Shown here: positions 10,357-21,824 of the stretch, piece after piece
Numbering within the stretch: the first letter of the stretch is position 1
Layout: each line of letters begins with the position of its first letter
NCBI GenBank assembly: GCA_014529385.2
Contig: CM043942.1
Span: 28,821,469-28,885,468 of the forward strand
Origin: Adiantum capillus-veneris
Taxonomy: Eukaryota > Streptophyta > Polypodiopsida > Polypodiales > Pteridaceae
DNA length: 64,000 nucleotides
Direction of reading: 5' to 3'
The notes under the pieces: generated by a model
Seen by the model: only the letters and a program-made list of their open reading frames with translations
Databases searched by the model: none
What the model was told of the DNA's origin: nothing
Made by a program: the position numbers and the translations under genes

Positions 10357-10560
10357 CCCCCCTTCCCCCCCTCCATCTCCTTCTCTCTATACACCCCCTC
10401 TTTATCTCACCATCCCTCCTCCCCTCCACAACCTTCTCTCTCTCTCTCTCTCCCCCCGTCCCCCCCCCACCTCTCTCTCCATCTCCTCTTTCTCTCACTC
10501 CCTCCCTCCCTCCCTCCCTCCCATTACTTTTTATCATTCTTTCCCTCTCTTCTTACCTGC
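10297..10560. repeat. CT microsatellite and CT/CCCT-rich tract
   Basis: A pure (CT)n run (10297-10353) is followed by C-runs and CTC-rich sequence. Reading frames here encode only Ser-Leu-Pro repeats. Bases 10561-11258 contain no recognisable feature. Confidence 0.85.
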
Positions 10561-11258
10561 TCACCTAGTTTCACTCAATTATCTATTCTACCTTCTCTTC
10601 CACTCTTCCTCTCAGTACCTTCAACCTCTCCCCTCCATTCTCCTCTATCTATCTTTTGCTCTCTTCCCCTCCATTCCCCTCTATCTATCTTTCGCTCTCT
10701 ATCTCAGAGACCCACCTATCATTCTCTCTGTAACCCGACGCATTTTAATTTTTCACTCCCTCGTTTCCACCCGTATTGTTAAAAAATGTCAATTCTTACA
10801 AAAAATCGAACCAAAGAAATCGATCGTTAGGAAGAAATCCCAATCCACATTACTCAAGAAAGAGATTCTTCCCTTGCAATGACATTTGCGATTGCTGCAT
10901 CTATGCTGACAGTTGCACACGTAAGTCTATCGAAGGGTACAACCACTTTGATGACCATAGAGTCACAAACTACCGGTAATGACCCTTTGAGTGATCTCTT
11001 TGGATCCATGGTTGATAGTCACATTTCTTTGGAATTAATTGATGCACATATTGTGCCATACAATCACCTATTGCCAATAATTGCTCTTTGTTGTTCTTGG
11101 CCAATCCGACCATTAAAACGAACAATGATTGTGTGGTAAAACTCACAACCTCTATAGCCCAAAGAGGCTATCAACCCATGATGGCTTGTTTTATTGTGCA
11201 GAAAGCTTTCTCTGGGTAAGATTTTGTACGTTTAGATATGTGTGACACTTGAAGGAGA

Positions 11259-11421
11259 TGTAAGGGTTTTAGGCCAAGTGGCCGCCTAAAGGAAATGGTC
11301 GGCCACCCATATTCTGATTCATTGTATAATGTCACAGTGATAACTCTCTAGAGTTCCAACAAATTAACCTGTGTCTTCCTCATCTCCTTCCCTCTCTTGC
11401 ACTCGCATGGCGGTTCCATCA
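11259..11421 (+). repeat. Copia 5' LTR
   Basis: It is 163 bp, TG...CA. It shares the opening TGTAAGGGTTTTAGG, the middle ctgtgtcttcctcatctcc and the end ggttccatca with 14496-14685. Confidence 0.8.
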
Positions 11422-11423
11422 AG

Positions 11424-11435
11424 TGGTATCAGAGC
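11424..11435 (+). promoter_or_regulatory. Primer-binding site
   Basis: TGGTATCAGAGC starts two bases after the LTR end. It is the standard plant copia/gypsy PBS complementary to the 3' end of initiator methionine tRNA. Confidence 0.85.
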
Positions 11436-11903
11436 CCACGAACCCCGATCTCTCTCCCCGGCTACCCAACGCGTGCAACGATCCCAGATTGAACAAGGGG
11501 ATGAACTTTGGAAGCTTTGTAGGTTCTGCAAAAGCGGGTAAGGAGCAACAGAGGGCTTGACCAAGGAGGACTTGAACGTTGACAGGCTTAGGCAAAGCAA
11601 AGGAAGTCGACATTCAGCTCATAGCAAGGCAATTGGATGCTTGGAAAGCAAAGAGAGTAGCAGGTCAGCAGGGCTTGCGAGCAAGAGAGCAGTGAGCATG
11701 ATAACAAGCGTGATGGACTCAATGCTTGCAATTGAGCACAACAAAGTCGGCATCAACATTATTTTGAAGCTTTTCTAAGGCTTGAAACAAAATTGGGGGA
11801 GTATTGAGGTCGGGCAGTGCCGAGCTGTAGGTGAAAACGCGACAGACAGAGAAGTGCAGCAGCGAGTAAGCCCTCGGCATGCTGTCGACCGGCAGAGTTC
11901 TTG

Positions 11904-11909
<6 letters not shown>

Positions 11910-11984
<75 letters not shown>
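11910..11984. repeat. Compound (CT)n-(CA)n microsatellite
   Basis: A (TC)n run passes directly into a (AC)n run. The frames across it are repeat artefacts. A purine tract ttgggggag at about 11792 followed by tattgaggtc resembles a polypurine tract plus LTR start, so the SSR may lie inside an older LTR. Confidence 0.85.
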
Positions 11985-11986
<2 letters not shown>

Positions 11987-12589
11987 AATCCTCTACTGTC
12001 GAGCTCGTCATTTTGGCCTCGTTCGTCAGAGTTTGCAGGTTTTTTGACAGAGAGCAGCGAATTCAAAAAAAATTAAAATCTCAAGCTCACACACTATGTT
12101 GAGTGCAAGAGCTCGCTCCCACCAAAGGCCTCGACAGCGCAGCAGTGCAAGCACTTGACCCCAAGAAGTGACCCTCGACTCCCTGCTCTCATACACACTC
12201 GGGTAGTTGTGAGAGAGAAAAAGGCAGAGAGAGATGTGTGTGTGTGAGAGAGAAAAGCCACGAAAAATCGAGCGAGTGAGAGAGAGAGCGAGTATGTGAG
12301 AGAAAGAGAGAACGAGCTTTATTGACATCAGCGAGACTGGGAGGTGGCCTTGACATCAGCAATTAGAGCTATTTCGACACCGACTTTAGAGTTTTGTGCC
12401 GATTAGCATTGGTTCGGTACCGACGGTCCTTTCCCACGAACGACTCCCTCGGAGACCATGACATCGTTCTTGCACTTCCCGCGGACGGCTGTGCTTGCGA
12501 CATGCACGAGCAAGGTACCTCTTTCATAAAGGAGTGATCCGCAGCACCCACATCGAGCACTCTTTGCTAGCGTATTTCCATTTGGCGGC

Positions 12590-13070
12590 AAAAATTGGCA
12601 CATATCTACATCGACACATATGTACACAAGGGTTTTTCAAGCCCACCTACACCAATTTCTCCAGGTTTCCAAACACATATAGACACATTGTCAAACTATG
12701 GCAAGAAGCTGCAAAAATTTGGGCAGAGTAACCTTTGTATCGGGAGAAAAATCTCAACCGGATTAGACTCAAAAGTGCCAACAATGAAAGTCACGACTCG
12801 CGAGGAAAATCCGGGGAGTCTCCTTTGTATGAAGAGTCAAAACTCAAAGCAAAAAACACATAGAATATGCCCACTGCACTAACTAACATTGTGAATGCAG
12901 TGTGCCTGCGTCAAAAGCATAAGAAACCGTCGAGATACATATCTTATGGCGAGGGTACCGTAAGAGGGGAACTCCAGCTACCTTTATCACCAAAGGTATC
13001 TCAACATTCAAGAATACCCCAGCTCAAAGAAAACCTCACACAACGACCCTCCAAAGGCTAAAGCAAACAC
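12590..13070 (-). other. Copia leader fragment, antisense
   Basis: Bases about 12985-13062 align with 9390-9475: both read tatcaccraaggtatctcaa, then caagaataccccagctcaa or its variant, then an aaacctcac...aaggctaaagca stretch. The shared ggcagagt..cctttgtat phrase occurs at about 12722 and again near 12815. It is the leader of a relative of the 4782-9735 element in the same antisense orientation, lodged inside the plus-strand copia. Confidence 0.6.
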
Positions 13071-13578
13071 AAAATGACTAGCCACAGTTTCAGTAAGGGC
13101 TCTTCAGGTTAGAGTCTCAGAAACGGCCTGGCAAATTGCCAAAATAGCCAAAAAATGCTTCCACATGAAGTACAATAGGCAGTGTTCGCAACTCAACGCG
13201 CATGAATGAGTGCGCTCAAATAAGCACCAAGAACTGCTGCATACAGTAAAAGTGATCCCTGTGGGGATATCTACTCTCAAAAGAGCTCAATAGCACTATG
13301 GTGTGCTAAAGCAAACATGCATATGTCAACGCATCTGTCCGTAGAGAAACTGCTATCGAAATGACTCCCAAAATCGCATGAAAAGGTAGACGAAGAGATG
13401 GAATATCGTCTCTAGCACTCGAAATCTAGAAGATTATACAAAGCTCACATGTGATATTCAAAGAGTTTATGATGCATAGAAAGCCAGTGAAAGACATTAT
13501 CGTAGAGTATGGTTTGACGATGTTGCCTCACCACCAATTACACAGAATGTTGGACGTCTTAGTGATGCACCTTCCACT

Positions 13579-13579
<1 letters not shown>

Positions 13580-13622
<43 letters not shown>
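13580..13622. repeat. (CA)n microsatellite
   Basis: About 21 AC units. It separates a short non-descript reading frame (13451-13570) from the RT remnant. Confidence 0.9.
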
Positions 13623-13625
<3 letters not shown>

Positions 13626-13689
13626 TGCTCTAGAGAGATCGTAATCCAACAGTTGGGCACTCCGGAGATCTACTCGTATATCTTGTGCA

Positions 13690-14362
13690 CCTGAGCATTT
13701 TGAGCCAAGATTGGACTATTTGCTAGTCACTGATTGCGGTGAACCCACTTGCTACAAAGAGGCCATTCAAATGGACGATAACGTGAAGTGGAAAGAGGCT
13801 ATGTAATTTAAGTATAACTTGATCTTAGCAAATGAAACTTGGGAATTGACAGAGTTACCAGCGGGTAAACAGGCATTGCCATGCAAATGGGTGTACAAGA
13901 AGAAGTACACGACAAATCATCTCGAGCCTAAGTATAAGGGAAAATTGGTTGCAAAAGGGTTCAAGAAAACAAAAGGCGTGGATTTTGATGAAATCTTTTC
14001 TCCAATGGTCAAACAACGTTTCTTCATGGGGTATCTTGAAGAGGATGTCTATATTGCATCTTGTGTTTGGTCTATTAGCCATTGAGGACATGGAATTGGC
14101 CCAAATGGATGTGAAGACAATGTTTCTTCATGGGGTATCTTGAAGAGGATGTCTATATGAAACAACCAAAAGGTTTTGCGATAAAGCCTGAGAAGCCAAC
14201 ACGGACATAATTGGTGTGTAGACTCAAGAAAGATTTGTATGGATTAAAGAAAACCTCCCAGCAATGGTACATCAAGTCTGATAAGTACATTCAGCTCCAA
14301 AGTTACATACGGAGCCAAGATGATCATTGCTTGTACACAATAACAAAGAGCTTAGCCTCATA
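13690..14362 (+). pseudogene. Copia RT remnant
   Basis: It begins at PEHFEPRLDYLLVTDCGEPTC, the linker before RT. It has a TAA at 13804-13806, then ANETWELTELPAGKQALPCKW, LVAKGFKKTKGVDFDEIFSPMVK, AQMDVKTMFLHG and LYGLKKTSQQWY. A 37-bp duplicate insertion (14018-14054, copy of 14122-14158) breaks the frame after SPMVK, and a stop interrupts after FLHG. The YVDD box, RNase H and integrase are absent, so the element lost most of pol. Similarity ends by about 14362. Confidence 0.8.
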
Positions 14363-14495
14363 GCGATTCACACATTGCATAGAGATGATGGGCGTAGGGT
14401 GAAGCTATAGTCATGCTTCACGTTTTGTACAATTGTACATAATAGCCCCTACATTCTTTAGCCACTTGGACCACGTTGGCCTTCAAGTAGGAGAT

Positions 14496-14685
14496 TGTAA
14501 GGGTTTTAGGCAGAGTGGCTGCCTAAAGGCAATGGCCAGCTGCCCATACTCTTGTTCATTGTTATCATGTCAATAAGGAGTAGAGAGTGATTACTCTCTA
14601 GAGCTCCACTAGAATAGCCTGTGTCTTCCTCATCTCCTTCCCCTTCTCTCCTTTCCCCTCTTGTACCCGCACAACGGTTCCATCA
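14496..14685 (+). repeat. Copia 3' LTR
   Basis: It is 190 bp and pairs with 11259-11421. The sequence ccttcaagtaggagat just before it is the probable polypurine tract. Confidence 0.8.
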
Positions 14686-15555
14686 AGAGAGAGTTCGTGC
14701 TGTCTACCACGTTCAATGACCAAATTAGAGCCGTTTCAGACTCTGTCTCACATGGAGGAGAAAATGTTCATTGTGTGGATGGGAATCATTGACTACATGC
14801 ATGGAAAGATTGGGCATTGCACGAACGGCTATATGAATTCTCAATCCCAAAGGTTGAGTGCACGATTGTGAAGTTTGACCATGAAAAGATGGAAAATTTT
14901 CCTTAGTGCTCGACATGATCAACAAGTAAGGTTTTTTATATTATTTTTGCTGCACTTGAAGTTTGAATTGTCACTAAATTGTTTCCATAAAAAATAGGGT
15001 CACACGAGTCCATGTGACTCACACCACTGCCCGTGACATCTTCATGATACACAAGTTGGCACTTGTTGCAGACCCACAGTCCTTGTTGGACAAGTTCAAT
15101 GAGGAGGAAATGGCAAAAGCTGAAAGGGCCCTTTGCGGCACGATAATGAACCGATCAAGATGGATTAGACTATCGATGTCTTTCCTAGCACAACTAATGT
15201 GAAAAGTGAGTGTAATTTATGATACACATGCATTGGATGACTTCCTTATATTTTGTTTGAAAATCAATTTGTCTCTACGATGTGTATTATAGGAGGAGTT
15301 TGATGTAATGTATCGGCTCAGAATGCAGAATTTTCCTACTAAAGACAGTAGAGAGTACCTTTCAAAAGAACGAATTTCAAAGTAAGCTATGACATGGCAC
15401 TAAAGGAGACAGACCAAAAGGGATGGGAGATAGCAGTCATCGCTAGTGCAAAGAACGGCGCGGACGTCTTTCGAAAGTGTATTTCTTTTGTGGGTTGCGA
15501 AGAGAAGGGACTCAAAATGACCCCCTTCAGAGTGTTTGAGGTTGGCACCGTACAC

Positions 15556-15557
<2 letters not shown>
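14686..15557. other. Unassigned stretch
   Basis: A short frame at 15014-15202 (TARDIFMIHKLALVADPQSLLDKF) and neighbours bounded by GT/AG-like sites could be decayed exons of an unknown gene or TE. I recognise no domain and make no functional call. Confidence 0.3.

Positions 15558-15588
<31 letters not shown>
15558..15588. repeat. (GA)n microsatellite
   Basis: A short GA run ending in gtaagagagcgagc. Bases 15600-16504 hold no supported gene. Confidence 0.85.
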
Positions 15589-18083
15589 AGAGAGCGAGCT
15601 ACACATTGAGACTATATCGCTTTTGCGTGTTGGGCATCCCCATACCTACCATATGTGCTTTATTTCCACGCTCAAGTTAATGTGGTTAGGCATCACCATA
15701 TACCTATGCCTTGAGACGTTATCCTCATATTAAGCAGTGTGCATGTACAGCTGAGTGGTGAATACAAATGAAATCATCATAATATCATGATAGTTATTAG
15801 TAACCTCTTTGTTCTCAAAAGTTAAAAAGGGACACTTTATCAGGCACCGCACAGTGTATGCTTGATATGGAGCCCATTAAGGCTACTTACACATCAGCTG
15901 CTGTCGGGGCTACAAGTGCATGCAATGACCTAGCTCCGAGTTGCCAAAAAGTAATTGGCTCCATGAATCACATGCCAAAAAAAGTTAAGTACGGGCAAGC
16001 TCCCACGCCCGTCCTCCTCTCTAAGAGACACGGGTGGCATGTGAGGGGATCAAGGGTGGGGGCACATTTGATAGCCGTGGAAAAAATCAAGGCCCTCAAT
16101 TTGGAAACCCAAATTTACAAAACGCCCCCTAAGTACCTAAATTAACAAAATTTTCCCATATCTACGTCAGCTTGAAGTTACAAAACCAATCAGGCTCCCA
16201 TTATTGTTAAGAATCTCTTACCAATCCCAAGTCACAAACTTGGAACATATTGGAGTAATAGCTTACATCAAATGTAGCTCAATTTGTCCATAAAGTGAAA
16301 TGAGGCATTTTATCTTAATTAATTTCATAATGAAAAATTTAGTAACCTTGAACAAAATCTGCTTTCTTTACATTCTTTTCAAGTCCATTTATCTTTGGAT
16401 AATTAGACGAGGATTCTTCGGTAAGGTTAAGTGACCATGACCGCATTTAAAAAATACTTTCCGTGATTGCTAGTAAACTTAATTTCACAATCCAACAAAG
16501 AAATTGTTAAGAGTATCCAGTGCTTCTACTGCTACACCTTGGTCTAGGGCATACTTGCATGGCCAGTGTCTCCTCACCCATCCATTGCATCTAGGTTGCA
16601 TTGGTTGTACATTTTATGTTGATGACCAATCTCGCCCTTTTACTTAGTTTGTAGGGTGTTGGGTTGTTGTGCTCTACCTCCACCTTTGACATATGGGATC
16701 ACGATGTTCCCAAAGAAGACACCACCAGTTTGGATGGACGAAGACTTACCACTTGACCTTGGCAAGACATATCCCTAGCCTACTGCAGAGCATTTCCATG
16801 GAGTGATGGAGAGGTCTCTATTTTGATAAGTTGAATGCCTTGATCTACATACTCGACCGCGACTTCAATGATTTGGAATTCTTTGGGGAGTTTACTCAAG
16901 AGATGACAGTGCAGATGCTCTCCTGATTGTTACCTTTAGAGTTGTTTACACTCACCTACAATAACCTCACAGCAAACTTAAGCTTTGATTTGGGCAGGCG
17001 TTCTCTCTTAGATAATCTTGATAGAAAGCCATACTGAGTCACGGTTTGGTGGCATTGTTAGCACGGATCGTGCTTTGTTTGATACCGTAGGTTTGGAGGC
17101 AAGGTATAAAGATAGGAAAGCTCAAACAAATTGTTCAAGCCACCCCTCTTCTCAGAGGCTTTTCATATCAGAGACTGTTTTGTCTAGCTTTCCCTCTCTA
17201 TGGAGGATGATCTCAGCTTAATGTTTAGTCTCGATTTTATCAATCTTGGAGAACCCCACCTACTGACAGGTGACCATTTTGCGGTTGTCTGTGTTGCCTA
17301 CTGGTGACTCGTGCATCATACAGTACCTTCTACATTGCAAACCACTGAGTTTGGCTTTCCTTGTTATGGAGGATGTTTTTGGTGCAAACTATTTAGTCTA
17401 GCCTTCTTAGATTTTTTGTGGATTATGTCGCATGGCCACGCTGGGTTGTAACTTCGTCCTCTTTTCTCTAGTGTCCACATGAGTGACACAGACACCATAT
17501 ATCTTTTTTGGATTCTTTCTAGACATGACTCTTGCAGGCCTATTGGCACTCCTTTTATAAGCAGTGGGTCTATCTCAGGAGTAGTTTTCACACTCAGTTC
17601 AAGACATATCTCTTAAAGTAGTACCTTTCCTTTGCAGAGTAGTAGAGTATAGGAGTTTTTTTAACCTACTTGTTGTGTAAAAAGCGATTAAGTTGTTTAT
17701 TTATGGAAGGTTTGACGATCAAAACGACTCCAAATATTTCTTTTGAGACTAGATTGTAGATTTAAAGCATAGCTACATTCATATCTCCATGCATGAAGTA
17801 GAAGTTACTTTCTTTGTTTTTTGTGTAAAGTTTCCCTCAATCCTTGTGAAGTTTCAATTACTTTGGCGGAACATGTGTATTTTGAACCTTGAAACGACTA
17901 TTGTGCGGATGTTCTCTATGCCATTCTTTCTCAAAGCTAAACCATTCTCACAAGTCTACCAATCTTGCTCACAACGACTTTACCATTTTCACTTAGAGAT
18001 TCATCCCTTCGTTTCTATTCTCCTTCAAGGATAAAGCCTTTTCTTTCGTCCAATGAGTGTTTCAACCAAAGGTCTCTCTGAGA

Positions 18084-18560
18084 TGTAGACAAAGCAAACA
18101 AACTTTGGAATGATGGAAAGAAACATAATGATCTATGGGTAGATAGAAGGCATCTTACTACAAAGATCGCTCCGTGACTTTGATTCCCAGATTGCTCCTA
18201 GAGCATTGTCCTTCAATGGACAAAGCAAACAAACTTTGGAATGAGGGAAAGAAACATAATGATTTATGGATAGATAAGGTGTCTTACTACAAAGCAAACA
18301 AACTTTGGAATGAGGGAAAGAAACATAATGATCTATGGGTAGATAGAAGGCATCTTACTACAAAGATCGCTCCGTGACTCTGATTCCCAGATTGCTCCTA
18401 GAGCATTGTCCTTCAATGGACAAACCAAACAAACTTTGGAATGAGGGAAAGAAACATAATGATTTATGGATAGATAAGGTATCTTACTACAAAGATCGCT
18501 CGGCGACTCTGATTCCCAGATTGCTCTTAGAGCAGTGTCCATATCTTCAACTTTTGGGAG
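18084..18560 (+). repeat. Tandem coding-like repeat in the LARD-like interior
   Basis: Four copies of a unit starting gcaaacaaactttggaatg occur at about 18093, 18226, 18294 and 18426. Two repeats carry a longer 130-bp form that includes agatcgctcc..gactctgattcccagattgctc. Translation gives a repeated NKLWNEGKKHNDLWIDK peptide. Unequal exchange is the likely origin. Confidence 0.85.
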
Positions 18561-18571
18561 CATTAGATGCT

Positions 18572-18582
18572 CTTGAGAGGGG
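18572..18582 (+). other. Polypurine tract
   Basis: The cttgagagggg tract lies directly before the TG of the 3' LTR at 18584. The other family copy has gagaggggg in the same position (35871-35879). Confidence 0.65.
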
Positions 18583-18583
18583 T

Positions 18584-18920
18584 TGTTAAGAGTATTCAGC
18601 ATTCTACTGCTTGACCTTGACGTAGGGAACACTTGTACGGCTAGTGTATCTCTTGGGCTGGCCATCCATTACATTGAGCCTGGGCTATATCTTTGTCTAA
18701 CCATTTACTTTTGGGTCATGTGCCTGTTTTGTCTAGTGCCCACTCTGACTCATTTTATTCACAAGGTACCCCTACTTACTTTTGTAGGGTGTTGGATTGT
18801 TTTTCTCTACCTTCACCCTTGAGCCTTATGTATATAGGGCATGTGGGAGGTGGGGGTGTGTATCCATTAATTGCATATTGACAATTGGCTATCTGTGGTT
18901 GATGGTGGTTATGGGACAGC

Positions 18921-18961
<41 letters not shown>

Positions 18962-18975
18962 CTTGCCTACTCTCA
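18584..18975 (+). repeat. LARD-like 3' LTR with internal (TC)n
   Basis: It starts TGTTAAGAG, carries acacttgtacggctagtgt shared with the LTRs at 33387 and 35880, has a (TC)n run at 18924-18959, and ends cttgcctactctca. Bases 18976-19192 show nothing further. Confidence 0.7.
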
Positions 18976-19192
18976 TAGAAAGCACATCCTTATATCAACA
19001 CAACCACAAAGTTTGCAGTAGTGGTCTACAGATATTAATGTTACTGTTTTAGGGGACGATCATCTTTTTTGCCCTGTAAGATCTTTAGCCATACTCTCCA
19101 TTGCACATATTCACCAATCTGTGAGCAATTAATATAAGCTAGCATGTTCAATACCTTGTGCTTGATATGATGACAATGAAGGGTCGATGGAA

Positions 19193-19505
19193 ATATACCT
19201 AGATGAATCCAAGATAAGCCCACATTCACCCTTGAAGGAAAGTGCAAGGTATAGACCCATGGAAATCACCCACAAGATCAAGAGTGATTGACTACTTTGC
19301 TTCCATGGTTTCACATTGTGAATATAGATTCAACATTTATTTGAGGGATGTATGCTCATGTATGCGTGTGGTGTGTGTTGTGTTGGGGAGCATATGTTAG
19401 TACCTAGTTCTACACCCACTATTGGGCGCTGACGACGTTCGTGGGGATGTCGTGGTATTTAGTCAATACTATGCATGATGGAGTTGATGGTTATATTGTC
19501 TTGTA
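19193..19505. repeat. ~240-bp repeat, copy 1, rearranged by internal inversion
   Basis: Bases 19193-19283 match the first part of the copies at 22225 and 22708 in the same orientation. Bases 19345-19505 match their second part in reverse orientation. The breakpoints fall at a shared acaaga motif. This copy lies just downstream of the PPR gene. Confidence 0.8.
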
Positions 19506-19709
19506 CTAGTCTAAAAATAACTCCATCGAAGTCTAACTAAATTTTACCCTAGTCTAGGTCTCTTGGGATTTCCATTTGGCTTTTTCAAAGGGGGCATCAT
19601 CGGAAATGTTGATGAGATGTGATGACATGGCATACTGAAAGGCAGTTCTACTTTAAAGGACTGCCTTGAAATTAAGGCCAACTGTCCAACCAAACTAGGA
19701 CTATTTTCA

Positions 19710-21824
19710 TTAGTGTCTTGCAAAAGAAAGATTCTCTAACAGTTCAAAATCCTTGATTAGCAAAGAGTCCATTTCCTTCAAGGTGCTCTCTTTCATGCCA
19801 GATGCAACATAGATGTTTGACAATGTTAAAAAGGCCACAGGGTCATCTACATCAAGCTCAACACGATGCTTTACAGAAAAAATTCCTTTTGTAACATCAG
19901 CTGAGCATTTGCAAGCACTAAGCAAAGTTGTCCAAGAGAGGTTCCTTGGTTGCATTGGCATCTTAGTGACAATCTTTTTTGCTTTGTCTAGTTGTCCAGC
20001 TCTACCAACCATGTCAATCATGCAATCAAAGTGATCTATTGAAGCTGTAGTGCTAGACTCTGAGAGCATTGTAAACAATAGAAAAAAGCCCATGTTCACG
20101 CACCCAGAATAACTACATGCAGAAAGAACACTTGTAAAACTGGTTTTGTCTGGGACTATTTCATCCCCTTCCATTTTGAAAAGAAGCTCACACACTTCAA
20201 ACCAGTTACCATGTTGAGCATGCAAAGCCATGATACAGTTCCATGAAACCAAATTCTTTTCTGGCATACTATCAAATGCATCCTGGGCGGTAATCATGCA
20301 ACCACATTTTCCATACATATTCAGGATGGAGTTACGAACCACCAAATCCGAATCAAACCCGCTCTGCAGAACAATGGAATGAATGCTCTTACCCCTCACT
20401 AGTGACGCTTCCAATGCGCATGCACATAGAACCATCGACACAGTCACGTTATCCAAAACCATCTTTTCGTGCTGCATCTGATCAAAGATGTCCAGCGCCT
20501 CTTTGCTCTGCCCAAGATGGATATAACCTGTCATCATTGTATTACAAGAGATAACGTCTTGCACCGGTAGCAGATTGAACACAGCTTGCCCATCCTGCAG
20601 GCGATGGCACTTGTTGTACATATTCACAAGTGCAATCCCCACCGACGCATCAACATCAAATGCCAACTTTGTCAAACAGACATGCAGAATCTTGCCTGCA
20701 ACCAATAATTTTTCCCTTGCACATGCATCGAGGAGACCGACGAGGGTGGAATCATTGATTGCTAGTCCATCCTGCTGCATCTGCTGATATAATTGCATTG
20801 CCTCCTTGCCTCGACCATGTTGAGCATACATTGTAATCATGGCATTCCAAGTTACCACATTGCGTACAGACATTTGGTCAAAAAGTGATTGTGCAGATTT
20901 TAGGCAGCCGCATTTGCCATACATATTCACAAGGGCAGTTCCCAAAAAGCAATTCTTCTCTACTTCCTCATGACACATTGATGCATGGACTTGCTTCCCT
21001 GAGGAGAGTGTCGTGGGATCAGCAAGAGCGGTAAGCATATTGACCAGAGTGATGTCATCACGAATGAAGCTCTCTTGTTGAAGTTGTTGGTAGATGTGAA
21101 GAGCCACTCTACGTTGCCCTTGCAGTGCACAGACTGCAACGAAAGCATTCCAAGATGCTAAATCTTGTTCTTGCATGTGTGAAAACGTCCGCCATGCGAG
21201 TTCCCAATCGCTACCCTTGCCATGCATGTAGAAAAGTGCAGTTGCCAGAATTATGTTTGAATCTAGTTTCATAGAAAGGACGCATGCATGTAACCATTTC
21301 CCATGTAGCAAGCTTGCCTGGTCGCTCGGATATACAGATAAAACATGAACAAAAGTGACACAATCTGGAATCACACCCTCTGATTGCATTTGTTGGAAAC
21401 AGCACAAAACCTCCTTATGTTGTCCAAGTCCATCGTAAGAGCTAATCAAGAAGTTCCAGGAAAAGACATTTCTAACCTGGATTCTATGAAAGCAAAACTG
21501 TGCACTCTCAAGATCCAAGCACCTTGCGTACATTTGCACAAGCAAGTTGCCAACAAACGAGTTACCCTCAAGCCCATACAATACAATGTTTGAATGGACT
21601 TGCCTTCCATCTGCAAGAGCTCCTGCAAGTCCCAAAGACCGCAGAAGCGAAGCAAATGTGGTGCCCTTAAATCCATTTGGTGTATCAACGCAACAGAATG
21701 CCAACGGCTCATCTGGGTCATCAACCTTGTAGGCTTTTGAACTAAAAGGCTGCTTGCCTTTACACGAATGTGCTACTGCAATAAAAGATGACAGATTGCT
21801 CCTATAAAAAATGCATCTGCTCAT
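19710..21824 (-). CDS. PLS-type pentatricopeptide-repeat protein
   Basis: A 704-codon intron-free gene, the only intact host-type gene in the window. Residues 1-45 (MSRCIFYRSNLSSF...) are rich in Ser and basic residues with few acidic ones, which suits an organelle transit peptide. From about residue 54 (FASLLRSLGLAGALADGRQ) it is a run of roughly 16-18 PPR motifs of the P-L-S type, with the repeated landmarks VNMYGKCG, NVVTWNAMITMYAQHG and EALDIFDQMQ. Near the C-terminus an E1-like motif (LSWTTLLSACKCSADVTKG) is followed by PVAFLTLSNIYVASGM, and then the sequence diverges and stops. There is no E+ or DYW domain. Such proteins bind organelle RNA and often guide C-to-U editing. Without DYW it would need a partner deaminase or act in splicing or stability. 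The target is unknown. Confidence 0.93.
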   Translation of the reverse strand: MSRCIFYRSNLSSFIAVAHSCKGKQPFSSKAYKVDDPDEPLAFCCVDTPNGFKGTTFASLLRSLGLAGALADGRQVHSNIVLYGLEGNSFVGNLLVQMYARCLDLESAQFCFHRIQVRNVFSWNFLISSYDGLGQHKEVLCCFQQMQSEGVIPDCVTFVHVLSVYPSDQASLLHGKWLHACVLSMKLDSNIILATALFYMHGKGSDWELAWRTFSHMQEQDLASWNAFVAVCALQGQRRVALHIYQQLQQESFIRDDITLVNMLTALADPTTLSSGKQVHASMCHEEVEKNCFLGTALVNMYGKCGCLKSAQSLFDQMSVRNVVTWNAMITMYAQHGRGKEAMQLYQQMQQDGLAINDSTLVGLLDACAREKLLVAGKILHVCLTKLAFDVDASVGIALVNMYNKCHRLQDGQAVFNLLPVQDVISCNTMMTGYIHLGQSKEALDIFDQMQHEKMVLDNVTVSMVLCACALEASLVRGKSIHSIVLQSGFDSDLVVRNSILNMYGKCGCMITAQDAFDSMPEKNLVSWNCIMALHAQHGNWFEVCELLFKMEGDEIVPDKTSFTSVLSACSYSGCVNMGFFLLFTMLSESSTTASIDHFDCMIDMVGRAGQLDKAKKIVTKMPMQPRNLSWTTLLSACKCSADVTKGIFSVKHRVELDVDDPVAFLTLSNIYVASGMKESTLKEMDSLLIKDFELLENLSFARH

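Larger units (their letters stand above)
11259..14685 (+). mobile_element. Decayed Ty1/copia element with short LTRs
   Basis: It is bounded by two homologous short LTRs (11259-11421, 14496-14685). Both start TGTAAGGGTTTTAGG and end GGTTCCATCA. A PBS lies just inside the 5' LTR and a polypurine-like tract just before the 3' LTR. Flanking pentamers are ggaga and agaga, a possible TSD with one mismatch. The interior retains only a broken RT. The rest is SSR-rich or of other origin, including an antisense copia-leader fragment at about 12590-13070. The 5' LTR is also preceded by a purine tract, so it could be shared with a lost neighbour. Confidence 0.75.
16505..18975 (+). mobile_element. LARD-like non-autonomous LTR element, old copy
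   Basis: It is homologous over most of its length to 33387-36255. The same segments occur in order: agaagacaccaccag (16707 versus 34658), ttgtttacactcacc (16943 versus 34970), the tcttctcagaggcttttcat block (17147 versus 35262) and the gcctattggcac block (17537 versus 35627). The 5' LTR (from 16505, TGTTAAGAG) is cut short at about 16690. The 3' LTR is 18584-18975. No pol domains are visible, so mobilisation would need another element's enzymes. Confidence 0.7.

Noticed and set aside
10540-11258. Possible small gene at 10879-11139
   Set aside because: No motif, no conserved context, and length expected by chance in such sequence.
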